Both the position numbers and the translations under genes were made by a program. Below the pieces are notes generated by a model. That model worked only from the letters and a program-made list of their open reading frames with translations. It searched no databases and was not told the origin of the DNA. Positions 7,269 through 15,294 of a DNA stretch of 64,000 bases are shown here, piece by piece. Numbering within the stretch: the first letter of the stretch is position 1; every line of letters starts with the position of its first letter. Origin of the DNA: Methylomicrobium sp035916875 (GTDB lineage: Bacteria > Pseudomonadota > Gammaproteobacteria > Methylococcales > Methylomonadaceae); the NCBI RefSeq assembly GCF_035916875.1, contig NZ_JAXUHN010000055.1:1-64000 (forward strand). The letters run 5' to 3'.

Positions 7269-8483
7269 TTATGCGGTTTTTTTGATTGGAATAATTTCCG
7301 CGCCTAACCGCAAACTGTCCAAGTAATCAGCCCACCATTGCAGCATTTTGACTCGTTCGGGTAGGTATTGCGCCCGGTTATAGGCGGCCCGAACACTGTC
7401 ACGTTCGCCATGGGCAAGCTGCCGTTCTATCGCGTCTGGATGGAATAGATGAGACTCATTAAGTCGAGTGCTCGCCATCGATCGGAAGCCGTGCGCGGTC
7501 ATTTCATCACCGCCATAGCCTAGCCGTCTCAATGCGCCGGTGATCGTATTTTCGCTCATTGGCCGCTCAGCGCTCCGAACACTGGGAAAAACATAACGTC
7601 CGCTGCCGGTTAATGGTCTGATTTCTTCCAAAATCTCGATAGCTTGACTTGATAGCGGGACAATGTGTTCGTCACGCATCTTCATTTTATGGCCGGGTAT
7701 GCGCCACTCCTTGCGGTCGAGGTTTATATCGCACCATTCCGCCTTTCGGACTTCGCCAGGGCGCAACATAACGAAAAACGAGAGTTTAAACGCGCATCGG
7801 GTTTCAAGATTGCCTGTGTATCCGTAAACAGCACGCAACAATTCCCCGATCTTGCCGGGGTCGGTAATCGCTGAATAATGCGTAACCAATACGGGCTTTA
7901 ATGCGCCTTGCAAATCGGGGACCGGATTTCTTGTTGCTCTGCCCGTTGCAATAGCAAACCTGAATATCTGGCCAATGGTCCGTTTGGCTGTATGCGCAAG
8001 CTCATTTGCACCACGGGCCTCGATACGGCGCAAAACGGTTAAGATTTCCGGCGCTTCGATCTCCACCAATGGGCGACCACCCAGCCAGGGAAAAACGTCC
8101 TTATCGAGTCGTACCAATGTTCGCTTGGCATGGTCCTCGGTCTTGTCGGACATGTGTATGTGATGCCATTCACGGGCAATCACTTCAAAACTGTTCGCTG
8201 CGCGCTCGGCATTTGCGGCCTTAAGCGCTTTACGCTGTGCGGAGGGATCGCTACCCGCCGCCAGTAACTTACGAGATTCGGCCAATTTTTCCCGCGCATC
8301 CGATAACCCAACGTATGGATATGCGCCGAATGACAAAGTCTTCTGCTTGCCTCCGTTTCGATAGTTGAAACGCCATAATTTCCCGCCCTGCGGCGTAATG
8401 TAGAGATAAAGCCCGTTTTCATCGGCTAACTTGTAAGGCTTATCTTTTGGTTTCGCGCGTCTCGCTTGAATGTCGCTCAACAT
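7269..8483 (-). CDS. Tyrosine recombinase / site-specific integrase (P4-type)
   Basis: 404 residues, full length for the family. The N-terminal DUF4102 domain (LADENGLYLYITPQGGKLWRF, LSFGAYPYVGLSDAR) is followed by a core-binding domain and a catalytic domain. Catalytic residues visible are Arg in LRPGEVRKAEW, the His-x-x-Arg of TAHGFRSMASTRL, a second His in QLAHGERDSVR and Tyr in AAYNRAQYLPERV. It should integrate and excise the element at the 3' end of tRNA-Leu(GAG), about 200 bp upstream of its start. Between gene and tRNA lie candidate arm sites (GATGGTA/TACC) and a bidirectional terminator. It resembles the broken integrase at 218-1469 throughout, without being identical. Confidence 0.95.
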   Translation of the reverse strand: MLSDIQARRAKPKDKPYKLADENGLYLYITPQGGKLWRFNYRNGGKQKTLSFGAYPYVGLSDAREKLAESRKLLAAGSDPSAQRKALKAANAERAANSFEVIAREWHHIHMSDKTEDHAKRTLVRLDKDVFPWLGGRPLVEIEAPEILTVLRRIEARGANELAHTAKRTIGQIFRFAIATGRATRNPVPDLQGALKPVLVTHYSAITDPGKIGELLRAVYGYTGNLETRCAFKLSFFVMLRPGEVRKAEWCDINLDRKEWRIPGHKMKMRDEHIVPLSSQAIEILEEIRPLTGSGRYVFPSVRSAERPMSENTITGALRRLGYGGDEMTAHGFRSMASTRLNESHLFHPDAIERQLAHGERDSVRAAYNRAQYLPERVKMLQWWADYLDSLRLGAEIIPIKKTA

Positions 8484-8502
8484 ATGACCTCCAACATGGT
8501 TT

Positions 8503-8585
8503 GATGGTACGCGTTATTGCTGATGATGGTATCTGCTGCACGGAAAAACACAGTACCAACAAAAATACCAGCAAGTTTGATGGTA
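8503..8585. promoter_or_regulatory. Putative integrase arm-type sites, right end
   Basis: GATGGTA occurs at 8503, 8525 (22 bp apart) and 8579. Inverted TACC motifs lie at 8554 and 8566, 12 bp apart. The block 8554-8573 matches 1847-1866 at 18 of 20 bases. The layout (22-bp direct spacing plus an inverted pair 12 bp apart) parallels the CAGTAAC array of the older element, though the core sequence differs. Confidence 0.6.
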
Positions 8586-8613
8586 TTGCATGATACAGGC
8601 AGGGAAAGTTTGA

Positions 8614-8655
8614 GACAATAAAAAACCCGCAAAGCCTTGCGACTCGCGGGTTTTG
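8614..8655. terminator. Bidirectional terminator-like hairpin, right copy of the 41-bp direct repeat
   Basis: Near-identical to 1701-1742, with A for G in the inner stem. The long stem AACCCGC/GCGGGTT has A and T runs on its sides. It separates tRNA-Leu from the integrase gene. TTTGAGAC-type repeats flank it (8609-8617, 8652-8669). Confidence 0.8.
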
Positions 8656-8686
8656 AGACTGTTTGAGACTGTCTGAGTCTGTGATT

Positions 8687-8771
8687 TGGTGCCGATGGTC
8701 GGATTTGAACCGACACGACTTGCGTCACCACCCCCTCAAGATGGCGTGTCTACCAATTTCACCACATCGGC
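8687..8771 (-). tRNA. leuU: tRNA-Leu(GAG), element attachment site
   Basis: 85 nt with encoded CCA. The acceptor stem GCCGATG/CATCGGC closes. The anticodon loop TTGAGGG sits in a CCATC/GGTGG stem, giving anticodon GAG. A long variable arm is typical of leucine tRNA, and the T-loop is TTCAAAT. It lies directly downstream of secG, as leuU does in E. coli. Its 3' end is the integration target of the element to the left. Confidence 0.97.
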
Positions 8772-8792
8772 AAATTTTTTGAACAGGACGTG

Positions 8793-9245
8793 CTACTTTT
8801 TAGCGGCTTCCTTTTTCGGCGCCGGTTCTGCAACAGGAGCCACAGCCTCCGCGGGTTTGTCGGCTACCACTGGCGCTGGAGTTACCGGAGCCGCGTCAGT
8901 TGACGGCTGAGGCGCAGTAGGAACCGTAGTATCGATTTTTGCGCCTTCAACACTCGGCAATTCCAGACTTTCTTTCTCGCCAGCCGCGCCGCTCATGATG
9001 TCGGTTACGCCGCCGCGATGTCCGTTGAATACCGCAAGGCCCAAACTGGTCGCAAAAAACAAAGTAGCAAGGATCGCGGTGGTTCTGGACAGAAACGAGG
9101 CCGCGCCTTGCGCACCGAAAACCGAACCGGATGCGCCGGTGCCGAATGCGGCCCCAGCATCGGCGCCTTTGCCTTGCTGCATCAGCACCAAGCCGATGAT
9201 GCCTAAGCCCAGCAAGACGTGAATTATTATAATAGCCTGATACAT
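8793..9245 (-). CDS. secG: Protein translocase subunit SecG
   Basis: 150 residues. Two membrane segments are visible: one near the N-terminus (IIIIHVLLGLGIIGLVLMQ) and one at ~55-75 (TAILATLFFATSLGLAV), with the family's GKGADAGAAFG loop between them. The C-terminal ~60 residues are an Ala/Pro/Glu-rich tail ending PKKEAAKK, longer than in E. coli. SecG stabilises SecA cycling on SecYE in the inner membrane. It follows tpiA by 16 bases and precedes tRNA-Leu, so it is probably co-transcribed with both. Confidence 0.95.
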   Translation of the reverse strand: MYQAIIIIHVLLGLGIIGLVLMQQGKGADAGAAFGTGASGSVFGAQGAASFLSRTTAILATLFFATSLGLAVFNGHRGGVTDIMSGAAGEKESLELPSVEGAKIDTTVPTAPQPSTDAAPVTPAPVVADKPAEAVAPVAEPAPKKEAAKK

Positions 9246-9261
9246 AGAAAGTCTAAAATTC

Positions 9262-10011
9262 TTAAATCGAGTGATAAATCTTCAGGAAGGAATCGGCATC
9301 CAGGGACGCGCCGCCAATCAGGCCGCCGTCGATATCAGGCATCGCAAATAAGCCTTTGGCGTTGTCCGGCTTGCAACTGCCGCCGTACAAGATTTGCAAT
9401 TTAGCTGCGATGTCCTGATTTTGCTTCGCAAAATAATTGCGGATATAAGCGTGTACTTCCTGCGCCTGATCGTCGGTCGCGGTCTTACCGGTGCCGATAG
9501 CCCAGACCGGTTCGTAAGCGATCACCGCAGCCCGGAAAGCTTCGATGCCGGCGGCTTTTATCACCGCATCGAGCTGTACGTCGATTACCGCGAAGGTTTC
9601 GTTTTGCTCGCGTTGCTCCAACGTTTCACCGACACATAAAATTGGAATGATGTTTTGGGTTTGCGCTTGAACGAAACGCGCGGCGACCGATTCGTTGGTA
9701 TCGCCATAATAGCTGCGTCTTTCGGAATGGCCGACGATCGCATATTTGCAACCGAATTCAGCCAGCATTGCCGCGGAGATTTCACCGGTGTAAGCGCCGG
9801 AAGCCTTATCCGCGATATTTTGCGAGCCGAGAGCAAGATGAGTGCCTTTGACGTGTTCGCTGACAGCCGGAATTTGAACGTAAGGAACACAAACCGCAAT
9901 ATCGCCCTCGGTATTTCCGAGACCCGCAAGGATGCCTTGCACGAGCGAATTTGCGCTGGCGAGTGTGCCATTCATTTTCCAATTGCCAACAACCAGAGAC
10001 CGACGCATCAT
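9262..10011 (-). CDS. tpiA: Triosephosphate isomerase
   Basis: 249 residues, normal length. It interconverts dihydroxyacetone phosphate and glyceraldehyde 3-phosphate in the cytosol. Visible are VGNWKMNG with the catalytic Lys near the N-terminus, the catalytic His in IVGHSERR, the catalytic Glu in AYEPVWAIGTGK and the phosphate-binding loop LYGGSCKPDN...GGLIGGASL. It lies between glmM and secG, the order seen in Pseudomonas and relatives. Confidence 0.97.
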   Translation of the reverse strand: MMRRSLVVGNWKMNGTLASANSLVQGILAGLGNTEGDIAVCVPYVQIPAVSEHVKGTHLALGSQNIADKASGAYTGEISAAMLAEFGCKYAIVGHSERRSYYGDTNESVAARFVQAQTQNIIPILCVGETLEQREQNETFAVIDVQLDAVIKAAGIEAFRAAVIAYEPVWAIGTGKTATDDQAQEVHAYIRNYFAKQNQDIAAKLQILYGGSCKPDNAKGLFAMPDIDGGLIGGASLDADSFLKIYHSI

Positions 10012-10062
10012 TTTCCCCTCAAAGAACTAAATCGAGCATTCTAATATAAATTGCGCTTGGTT

Positions 10063-11403
10063 TCAAGCCTGCAATGAATTCCTGACTGCGTCGGCGAGTT
10101 CGTTTGCATATTCGTTGACCGTATCTTCATAACGGCCTTCGACCATCACCCGAATCAACGGCTCGGTCCCCGAAGCCCGAAGCAACACCCTGCCTTCGTT
10201 GCCGAGTTTTTGCTCTACCGCTTTGACCGCTTTTTGGATCGGCTCGCTCTGATCGGGATTGATCCTTTTGTCGGTTCTGACATTGACCAGCACCTGCGGA
10301 AATTTTTGCATGCCGGCCTTCAGCTCTTGCAATGATTTGCCGCTGTTGTGCATCTCGGCCAGCACCTGCAGTGCAGAGATGATGCCATCGCCGGTCGTCG
10401 TTCGATCCAAACAGATGATGTGACCGGAGCCTTCGCCACCGAGAAGTCCCTCGTGCTCGACCAGCATTTCCATCACATAGCGGTCGCCCACATTCGCGCG
10501 CAATAATTTGACCCCAAGGCGCTTCAAACCGATTTCCATACCCAGATTGGTCATCAACGTGCCGACCACCGGCCCGTAAAGCAGTCCTTCCTGCAGACGG
10601 GATTTGGCGATGATGTAAACCAACTCATCGCCATCGACGATTTCGCCCTGATGATCGACCATGATCAGCCGGTCGCCATCGCCGTCGAGCGCAATCCCCA
10701 AGTCGGCCCGCTGCTCCAGAACGGCTTGAGCAAGCTTGTCCGGATGCGTCGCACCGCATTTCTCGTTGATATTCAGTCCGTTCGGTTCGCCGCCGAGCAC
10801 GGACACTTCTGCCCCGACTTCGCGGAGTACATGCGGCGCAATATGATAGGTCGCGCCGTGCGCGCAGTCGATCACGATTTTGAGACCTTTGAAATCGAGT
10901 CTGGGCGGCACGCTGGCCTTGCAAAATTCGATATAACGTCCGGCCGCATCGACCTGGCGCTTGGCCTTGCCGAGACTCGAGGAGTCGACCGTGGTCATTG
11001 GCGAATCCAGATAGTATTCGATCTGCTCTTCGACTTCATCGGGTAGCTTGATGCCCTGCACCGAAAAGAACTTCACGCCATTGTCATAATAAGGATTGTG
11101 CGAGGCGCTGATTACGATGCCGGCCTTGGCCCGCAACGTGCGGGTTAAATAGGCGATGCCCGGCGTCGGCATCGGCCCCAACAGGCGGGTGCCGACGCCG
11201 GCGGCGGTCAGGCCAGATTCGATCGCCGATTCGAACATATAGCCGGAGATGCGCGTATCCTTACCGACCAACACGAAGCCGGAACCTTCGCTCGCAAACA
11301 CCTTTCCGGCTGCCCAGCCCAATTTCAGAAAAAAATCCGGCGTAATCGGATAGTCGCCGACCTTGCCACGAATCCCATCGGTTCCAAAATATTTCTTTGC
11401 CAT
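10063..11403 (-). CDS. glmM: Phosphoglucosamine mutase
   Basis: 446 residues. It converts glucosamine-6-phosphate to glucosamine-1-phosphate for UDP-GlcNAc, peptidoglycan and LPS. It begins KKYFGTDGIRGKVG, has the phosphoserine loop VISASHNPYYDNG, the metal-binding DGDGDR motif and the C-terminal phosphate loop RASGTEPLIRVMVEG. It lies 51 bases upstream of tpiA. In many relatives folP sits between ftsH and glmM; here only about 160 bp with a terminator separate them. Confidence 0.97.
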   Translation of the reverse strand: MAKKYFGTDGIRGKVGDYPITPDFFLKLGWAAGKVFASEGSGFVLVGKDTRISGYMFESAIESGLTAAGVGTRLLGPMPTPGIAYLTRTLRAKAGIVISASHNPYYDNGVKFFSVQGIKLPDEVEEQIEYYLDSPMTTVDSSSLGKAKRQVDAAGRYIEFCKASVPPRLDFKGLKIVIDCAHGATYHIAPHVLREVGAEVSVLGGEPNGLNINEKCGATHPDKLAQAVLEQRADLGIALDGDGDRLIMVDHQGEIVDGDELVYIIAKSRLQEGLLYGPVVGTLMTNLGMEIGLKRLGVKLLRANVGDRYVMEMLVEHEGLLGGEGSGHIICLDRTTTGDGIISALQVLAEMHNSGKSLQELKAGMQKFPQVLVNVRTDKRINPDQSEPIQKAVKAVEQKLGNEGRVLLRASGTEPLIRVMVEGRYEDTVNEYANELADAVRNSLQA

Positions 11404-11491
11404 GCTCTAACATCCTTCGTGGAAATGATTCAGGATCGGCAAAAACGAAGCGCTTGCCATATAAAATCCTGCCGATTTCCGATTTGTACAC

Positions 11492-11530
11492 AAAAAAAAG
11501 GAGAGACTACGGGCAGGCAGCCTCTCCTTG
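11492..11530 (-). terminator. Rho-independent terminator after ftsH
   Basis: On the minus strand AAGGAGAG...CTCTCCTT forms an 8-bp stem followed by a run of eight T. It lies 31 bases past the ftsH stop and uncouples ftsH from glmM. Confidence 0.85.
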
Positions 11531-11561
11531 TTCATCATATAAATGACTTGTTCAGCGACGC

Positions 11562-13481
11562 CTAATTTTGTTTGGCGGCTTCGCCTAAAGATCCGAGTTT
11601 GTCGTCTTTCGAATTCGCATCGCCGGTCGAAGGAAATGAAGAAGGGGTCGAATCATCCCAACCCTGTGGCGTCCTGACGGGTTGCCGCGCCATTAAGTCG
11701 TCTATCTGATATTTGTCGATCGTTTCGTATTTGATCAACGCATCGGCCATCGCATGCAGAATATCGATGTTTTGCTTCAATATGTTTTCCGCGCGTTCGT
11801 AGTTTCGATCGATAATCGAACGAATCTCTTCATCGATCGTATGCGAGGTTTCTTCGGCAACCGTCTTGTGTTGAGTAACCGAGCGCCCCAAAAAGACCTC
11901 GCCCTCTTCCTCGCTGTACGCAAGAGGCCCGAGGCGTTGCGACAGACCCCACTTGGTGACCATGTTCCGGGCCAGTTCGGTCGCGCGCTCAATATCGTTC
12001 GAGGCGCCGGTGCTGACCTGTTCCCAGCCGAAGATCATTTCCTCGGCGATACGGCCGCCGTACAGACTCGAAATCATGCTGTCCAGTTTTTGCTTGCTGG
12101 CGCTGTACTGATCGCGCTCGGGCAGGAACATCGTGACGCCCAAGGCCCGCCCGCGCGGCATGATGCTGACCTTATAGACCGGATCATGCTCGGGCACGAG
12201 CCGGCCGACGATCGCATGACCGGCCTCGTGGTACGCGGTCATCTTCTTTTCCTTGTCGTTCATCACCATCGAGCGCCGTTCCGCGCCCATGATCAGCTTG
12301 TCCTTGGCTTTTTCCAGATCGGACATATTGACCAAACGCTTGTTCAAGCGTGCCGCGAACAATGCCGCCTCGTTGATCAGATTCGCCAGATCGGCGCCGG
12401 AAAAACCGGGCGTGCCCTGTGCAATGTATTTGACCTCGACATCGGTATCGGTCGGTACTTTTTTTAGATGCACCTTCAGAATTTGCTCTCTACCTCTGAC
12501 ATCCGGCAGACCGACCGTGATTTGCCGGTCGAAACGGCCCGGGCGCAACAAAGCCTTATCGAGCACATCGGGCCGGTTGGTCGCCGCGATCACGATAATG
12601 CCTTCGTTGCCTTCAAAACCGTCCATTTCGACCAACAGTTGGTTCAGGGTTTGCTCGCGCTCGTCATTACCGCCGCCGAGTCCAGCGCCGCGCTGACGAC
12701 CGACCGCGTCGATCTCGTCGATAAAAATGATGCAAGGCGCATGCTTTTTAGCCGTTTCGAACATATCCCGCACCCGCGAGGCGCCTACCCCGACGAACAT
12801 TTCGACGAAATCCGAGCCGGAAATCGTGAAAAACGGCACTTTGGCTTCGCCTGCAATCGCCCGGGCCAACAAAGTTTTACCGGTACCCGGAGGACCTATC
12901 ATCAAAGCGCCGCGCGGGATTTTCCCTCCCAAGCGCTGATACTTGGCGGGATCTTTCAGAAAATCGACCATCTCGACCACTTCTTCCTTCGCTTCATCGC
13001 AGCCTGCGACATCGGCGAATGTCACTTTGATCTGATCCTCCTCGAGCATGCGCGCCTTGCTTTTGCCGAAGCTCATTGCGCCACGCGCGCCGCCGCCACC
13101 CTGCATCTGCCGCATGAAAAAGACCCACACCGCAATCAACAGCAGCATCGGTCCAAACGACACCAGCAATTGCATCAGCATTGAAGGCTGCTCCGGGGGC
13201 GTGGCCTTGATATCGACACCGTTGGCCAATAAGTCATCGACCATATGCGGGTCGTTCGGCGCATAGGTTCTGAATATCTGACCCGTCTGCATCTTGCCTT
13301 TGACGACCTGATCATCAATCATCACCTGACTGACTTGGCCGGATTTGACCGCATCGATGAATTGCGAGTAAGACAACGTCGAATCCGTACCTTCCATCTG
13401 CGGACCGAAATTGTTAAAAATGGACATCAACACCACGGCGATGACCACCCATAAAATAATATTTTTCAACATCTCGTTCAA
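11562..13481 (-). CDS. ftsH: ATP-dependent zinc metalloprotease FtsH
   Basis: 639 residues, normal length. An N-terminal membrane segment (NIILWVVIAVVLMSIFNNFG) and a second near residue 110 (LLVSFGPMLLLIAVWVFFM) flank the periplasmic domain. The AAA domain has Walker A GPPGTGKTLLA, Walker B IIFIDEIDAVGRQRG and SRH ATNRPDVLDKALLRPGRFDR. The protease site is HEAGH in TAYHEAGHAIVG. It degrades membrane and regulatory proteins, including LpxC in E. coli. It lies downstream of rlmE across a 160-bp gap, which may hold its own promoter. Confidence 0.98.
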   Translation of the reverse strand: MNEMLKNIILWVVIAVVLMSIFNNFGPQMEGTDSTLSYSQFIDAVKSGQVSQVMIDDQVVKGKMQTGQIFRTYAPNDPHMVDDLLANGVDIKATPPEQPSMLMQLLVSFGPMLLLIAVWVFFMRQMQGGGGARGAMSFGKSKARMLEEDQIKVTFADVAGCDEAKEEVVEMVDFLKDPAKYQRLGGKIPRGALMIGPPGTGKTLLARAIAGEAKVPFFTISGSDFVEMFVGVGASRVRDMFETAKKHAPCIIFIDEIDAVGRQRGAGLGGGNDEREQTLNQLLVEMDGFEGNEGIIVIAATNRPDVLDKALLRPGRFDRQITVGLPDVRGREQILKVHLKKVPTDTDVEVKYIAQGTPGFSGADLANLINEAALFAARLNKRLVNMSDLEKAKDKLIMGAERRSMVMNDKEKKMTAYHEAGHAIVGRLVPEHDPVYKVSIMPRGRALGVTMFLPERDQYSASKQKLDSMISSLYGGRIAEEMIFGWEQVSTGASNDIERATELARNMVTKWGLSQRLGPLAYSEEEGEVFLGRSVTQHKTVAEETSHTIDEEIRSIIDRNYERAENILKQNIDILHAMADALIKYETIDKYQIDDLMARQPVRTPQGWDDSTPSSFPSTGDANSKDDKLGSLGEAAKQN

Positions 13482-13641
13482 TTTACACGACCTGGGCCGA
13501 AATGGCTCTCGTAATAAAATTAGGCATCATTATATCAGTAGACCGGGGCATTGCCTGCCGATATTTCAGCTATTAGTAGACCGAAACATCCATTTCGACT
13601 CTGTTATTGGACATTTGTTAAAGACATGGGGACATTTGCAG

Positions 13642-14259
13642 TTATTTAAAGCCCCGTGCCAGCAAATAGACTTCGTTGCTGCGGGACCGCGAGGCTTTCG
13701 GCTTTCTGATCATCACCTTGGCGAATAACTTCTGCGCCTGTTTGCAATAAGCTTCAAAGCCTTCACCCTGAAACAGCTTGACCAAAAACGTACCGTCTTT
13801 TGCGAGCACAGCCTCTGCCATTTCCAACGCCAACTCGCCCAGATACAACGAGCGCGGCTGATCGACGCCCTTGCTGCCGCTCATGTTCGGCGCCATGTCC
13901 GACAATACCAGATCGACACGCTTATCTTCAAGCGCCGCCATCAACTGATCGAATACGGCTTGTTCGCGAAAATCGCCCTGAATGAATTCGACACCGTCGA
14001 TCGGTTCAATGTCCAGAATATCCAGCGCAATGATCCGACACTGGTTGCCGAGCAGTTGCTTGGCATATTGCGACCAACCGCCCGGCGCGGCCCCCAGATC
14101 GACGATGCGCATCCCCGGCTTCAGGATATGGTCTTTTTCTTGTATCTCCTTCAGCTTGAAAACTGCGCGCGAGCGATAACCAAGCTTTTGCGCCATTTTG
14201 ACGTATTCATCATCAAAATGTTCCTGCATCCAGCGACTGCTGCTTTTTGTTCGGGCCAT
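13642..14259 (-). CDS. rlmE: 23S rRNA (uridine-2'-O)-methyltransferase RlmE/FtsJ
   Basis: 205 residues. It methylates U2552 in the A-loop of 23S rRNA using SAM. It begins with the family pattern RWMQEHFDDEYVKMAQ...YRSRAVFKL, has the SAM site IVDLGAAPGGWSQ, and LSDMAPNMSG plus FLVKLFQGEGF carry the catalytic Asp and Lys. It is divergent from yhbY with 48 bases between starts, so promoters overlap there. In E. coli the same three genes (yhbY, rlmE, ftsH) are neighbours. Confidence 0.96.
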   Translation of the reverse strand: MARTKSSSRWMQEHFDDEYVKMAQKLGYRSRAVFKLKEIQEKDHILKPGMRIVDLGAAPGGWSQYAKQLLGNQCRIIALDILDIEPIDGVEFIQGDFREQAVFDQLMAALEDKRVDLVLSDMAPNMSGSKGVDQPRSLYLGELALEMAEAVLAKDGTFLVKLFQGEGFEAYCKQAQKLFAKVMIRKPKASRSRSNEVYLLARGFK

Positions 14260-14307
14260 GGCAAATTTTTTTGGTGTAGAATAGGCTTTTTTGTTTAGGA
14301 AAATTGA

Positions 14308-14637
14308 GTGGACTCAACGGATAAGAAACGACTCCGGGCCGAGGCGCACAGCCACAAACCGGTCATCATGATCGGCCAGGCAGGTCTGACGCCTGCGGTA
14401 TTGGCGGAAATCGAAATCGCGCTCGACTGCCACGAGTTGCTTAAAGTCAGAATACGCGCCGAAAGGGAAGAACGCCAAACGATCGGTGACGAAATCATCG
14501 CGTCGACCGGCGCAGAAATGATTCAGATGATCGGGCAAATCGCGGTGTTATACAGAGCAAATCCTGAAAAAAGGATTAAAAAAGAGGCTCCGGTCAAGAA
14601 GCCAAAACCAAAAAAGGCCTTTAATAACCGCCGGTAA
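14308..14637 (+). CDS. yhbY: RNA-binding protein YhbY (CRM domain)
   Basis: 109 residues from a GTG start with AGGA 7 bases upstream. The CRM domain shows LRAEAHSHKPVIMIGQAGLTP with the GxxG-type loop, and KVRIRAEREERQTIGDEI. The C-terminus is a basic, low-complexity tail (KKEAPVKKPKPKK). E. coli YhbY associates with pre-50S ribosomal subunits. It is convergent with greA; an inverted repeat lies between them. Confidence 0.93.
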   Translation: MDSTDKKRLRAEAHSHKPVIMIGQAGLTPAVLAEIEIALDCHELLKVRIRAEREERQTIGDEIIASTGAEMIQMIGQIAVLYRANPEKRIKKEAPVKKPKPKKAFNNRR

Positions 14638-14645
14638 AAACACAC

Positions 14646-14685
14646 GGTTCAAGGCAAACGCGGGAAGATCCAGGCGCCTTGAACC
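14646..14685. terminator. Inverted repeat between convergent yhbY and greA
   Basis: GGTTCAAGGC (14646-14655) and GCCTTGAACC (14676-14685) form a perfect 10-bp stem with a 20-base loop. There is no T-run, so it may be a weak bidirectional terminator or an intergenic repeat; similar words (GCGCCTTG, TTGAACC) reappear between carA and carB near 18588-18608. Confidence 0.5.
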
Positions 14686-14697
14686 CTGTATCCTATC

Positions 14698-15177
14698 TTA
14701 GATATACTCGACCGAAATAATTTCGTATTCGACATTGCCGCTCGGCGTCTTAACCGTAACGACATCGCCGGTTTCCTTGCCGATCAAAGCTCTGGCAATC
14801 GGCGAACCGATGGAAATGCGGCCTTCCTTAATATTCGCTTCGTCTTCGCCGACGATCTGGTAAACAACCGTCCTTCCCGAATCCACATCCTCGATCTCGA
14901 CGGTCGCGCCGAACACGACCTTGCCGTTCGGATCGAGTTTGGTCACGTCGATAATTTGCGCGTTCGACAATTTCGCCTCGATTTCCATGATGCGACCTTC
15001 CGAAAAGCTTTGCTGCTCGCGCGCCGCGTGGTATTCGGCGTTTTCCTTTAAATCACCGTGGGCGCGCGCGGTCGCGATCGCCTGAATGATGCGCGGGCGG
15101 GTCACCGTTTTCAATTCTTCCAGTTCCGCGCGCAGCTTTTCCGCTCCTTTCACGGTAAGAGGTACTTTCGTAGTCAT
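14698..15177 (-). CDS. greA: Transcription elongation factor GreA
   Basis: 159 residues. It rescues backtracked RNA polymerase by stimulating transcript cleavage. The N-terminal coiled coil carries GAEKLRAELEELKTVTRPRI and the acidic tip region ARAHGDLKENAEYHAAREQQ with the key Asp/Glu. The C-terminal FKBP-like domain has GSPIARALIGKETGDVV. It follows carB on the same strand by 117 bases, the usual carAB-greA order. Confidence 0.97.
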   Translation of the reverse strand: MTTKVPLTVKGAEKLRAELEELKTVTRPRIIQAIATARAHGDLKENAEYHAAREQQSFSEGRIMEIEAKLSNAQIIDVTKLDPNGKVVFGATVEIEDVDSGRTVVYQIVGEDEANIKEGRISIGSPIARALIGKETGDVVTVKTPSGNVEYEIISVEYI

Positions 15178-15294
15178 TTAATTTACAACTCCAATCTTTT
15201 ATTTACATTCCTTTTTGGGAATTCAAAACTTAACTTGGGCAATCCTGCAAAAAAACCGTAGGCCGTATGCGCTACGCTTATCCATACTACAAGC

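Larger units (their letters stand above)
1774..8690. mobile_element. P4/satellite-like integrative element at tRNA-Leu(GAG), ~6.9 kb
   Basis: The right end is the 3' end of tRNA-Leu next to an intact integrase; the left end is a tRNA 3' fragment. Near-identical arm-type motifs lie just inside both ends (1847-1866 and 8554-8573, 18 of 20 bases equal). Contents are all minus strand: integrase, unknown AT-rich gene, AlpA-type HTH, Toprim primase, a small ORF, DUF927 helicase-like protein and five tiny genes overlapping by a few bases. No capsid, terminase or conjugation gene is visible, so it looks like a satellite or a self-replicating integrative island. Boundaries are inferred from the repeats. 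Confidence 0.75.

Noticed and set aside
8686..8910. 74-codon plus-strand frame across tRNA-Leu
   Set aside because: It is antisense to tRNA-Leu and secG.
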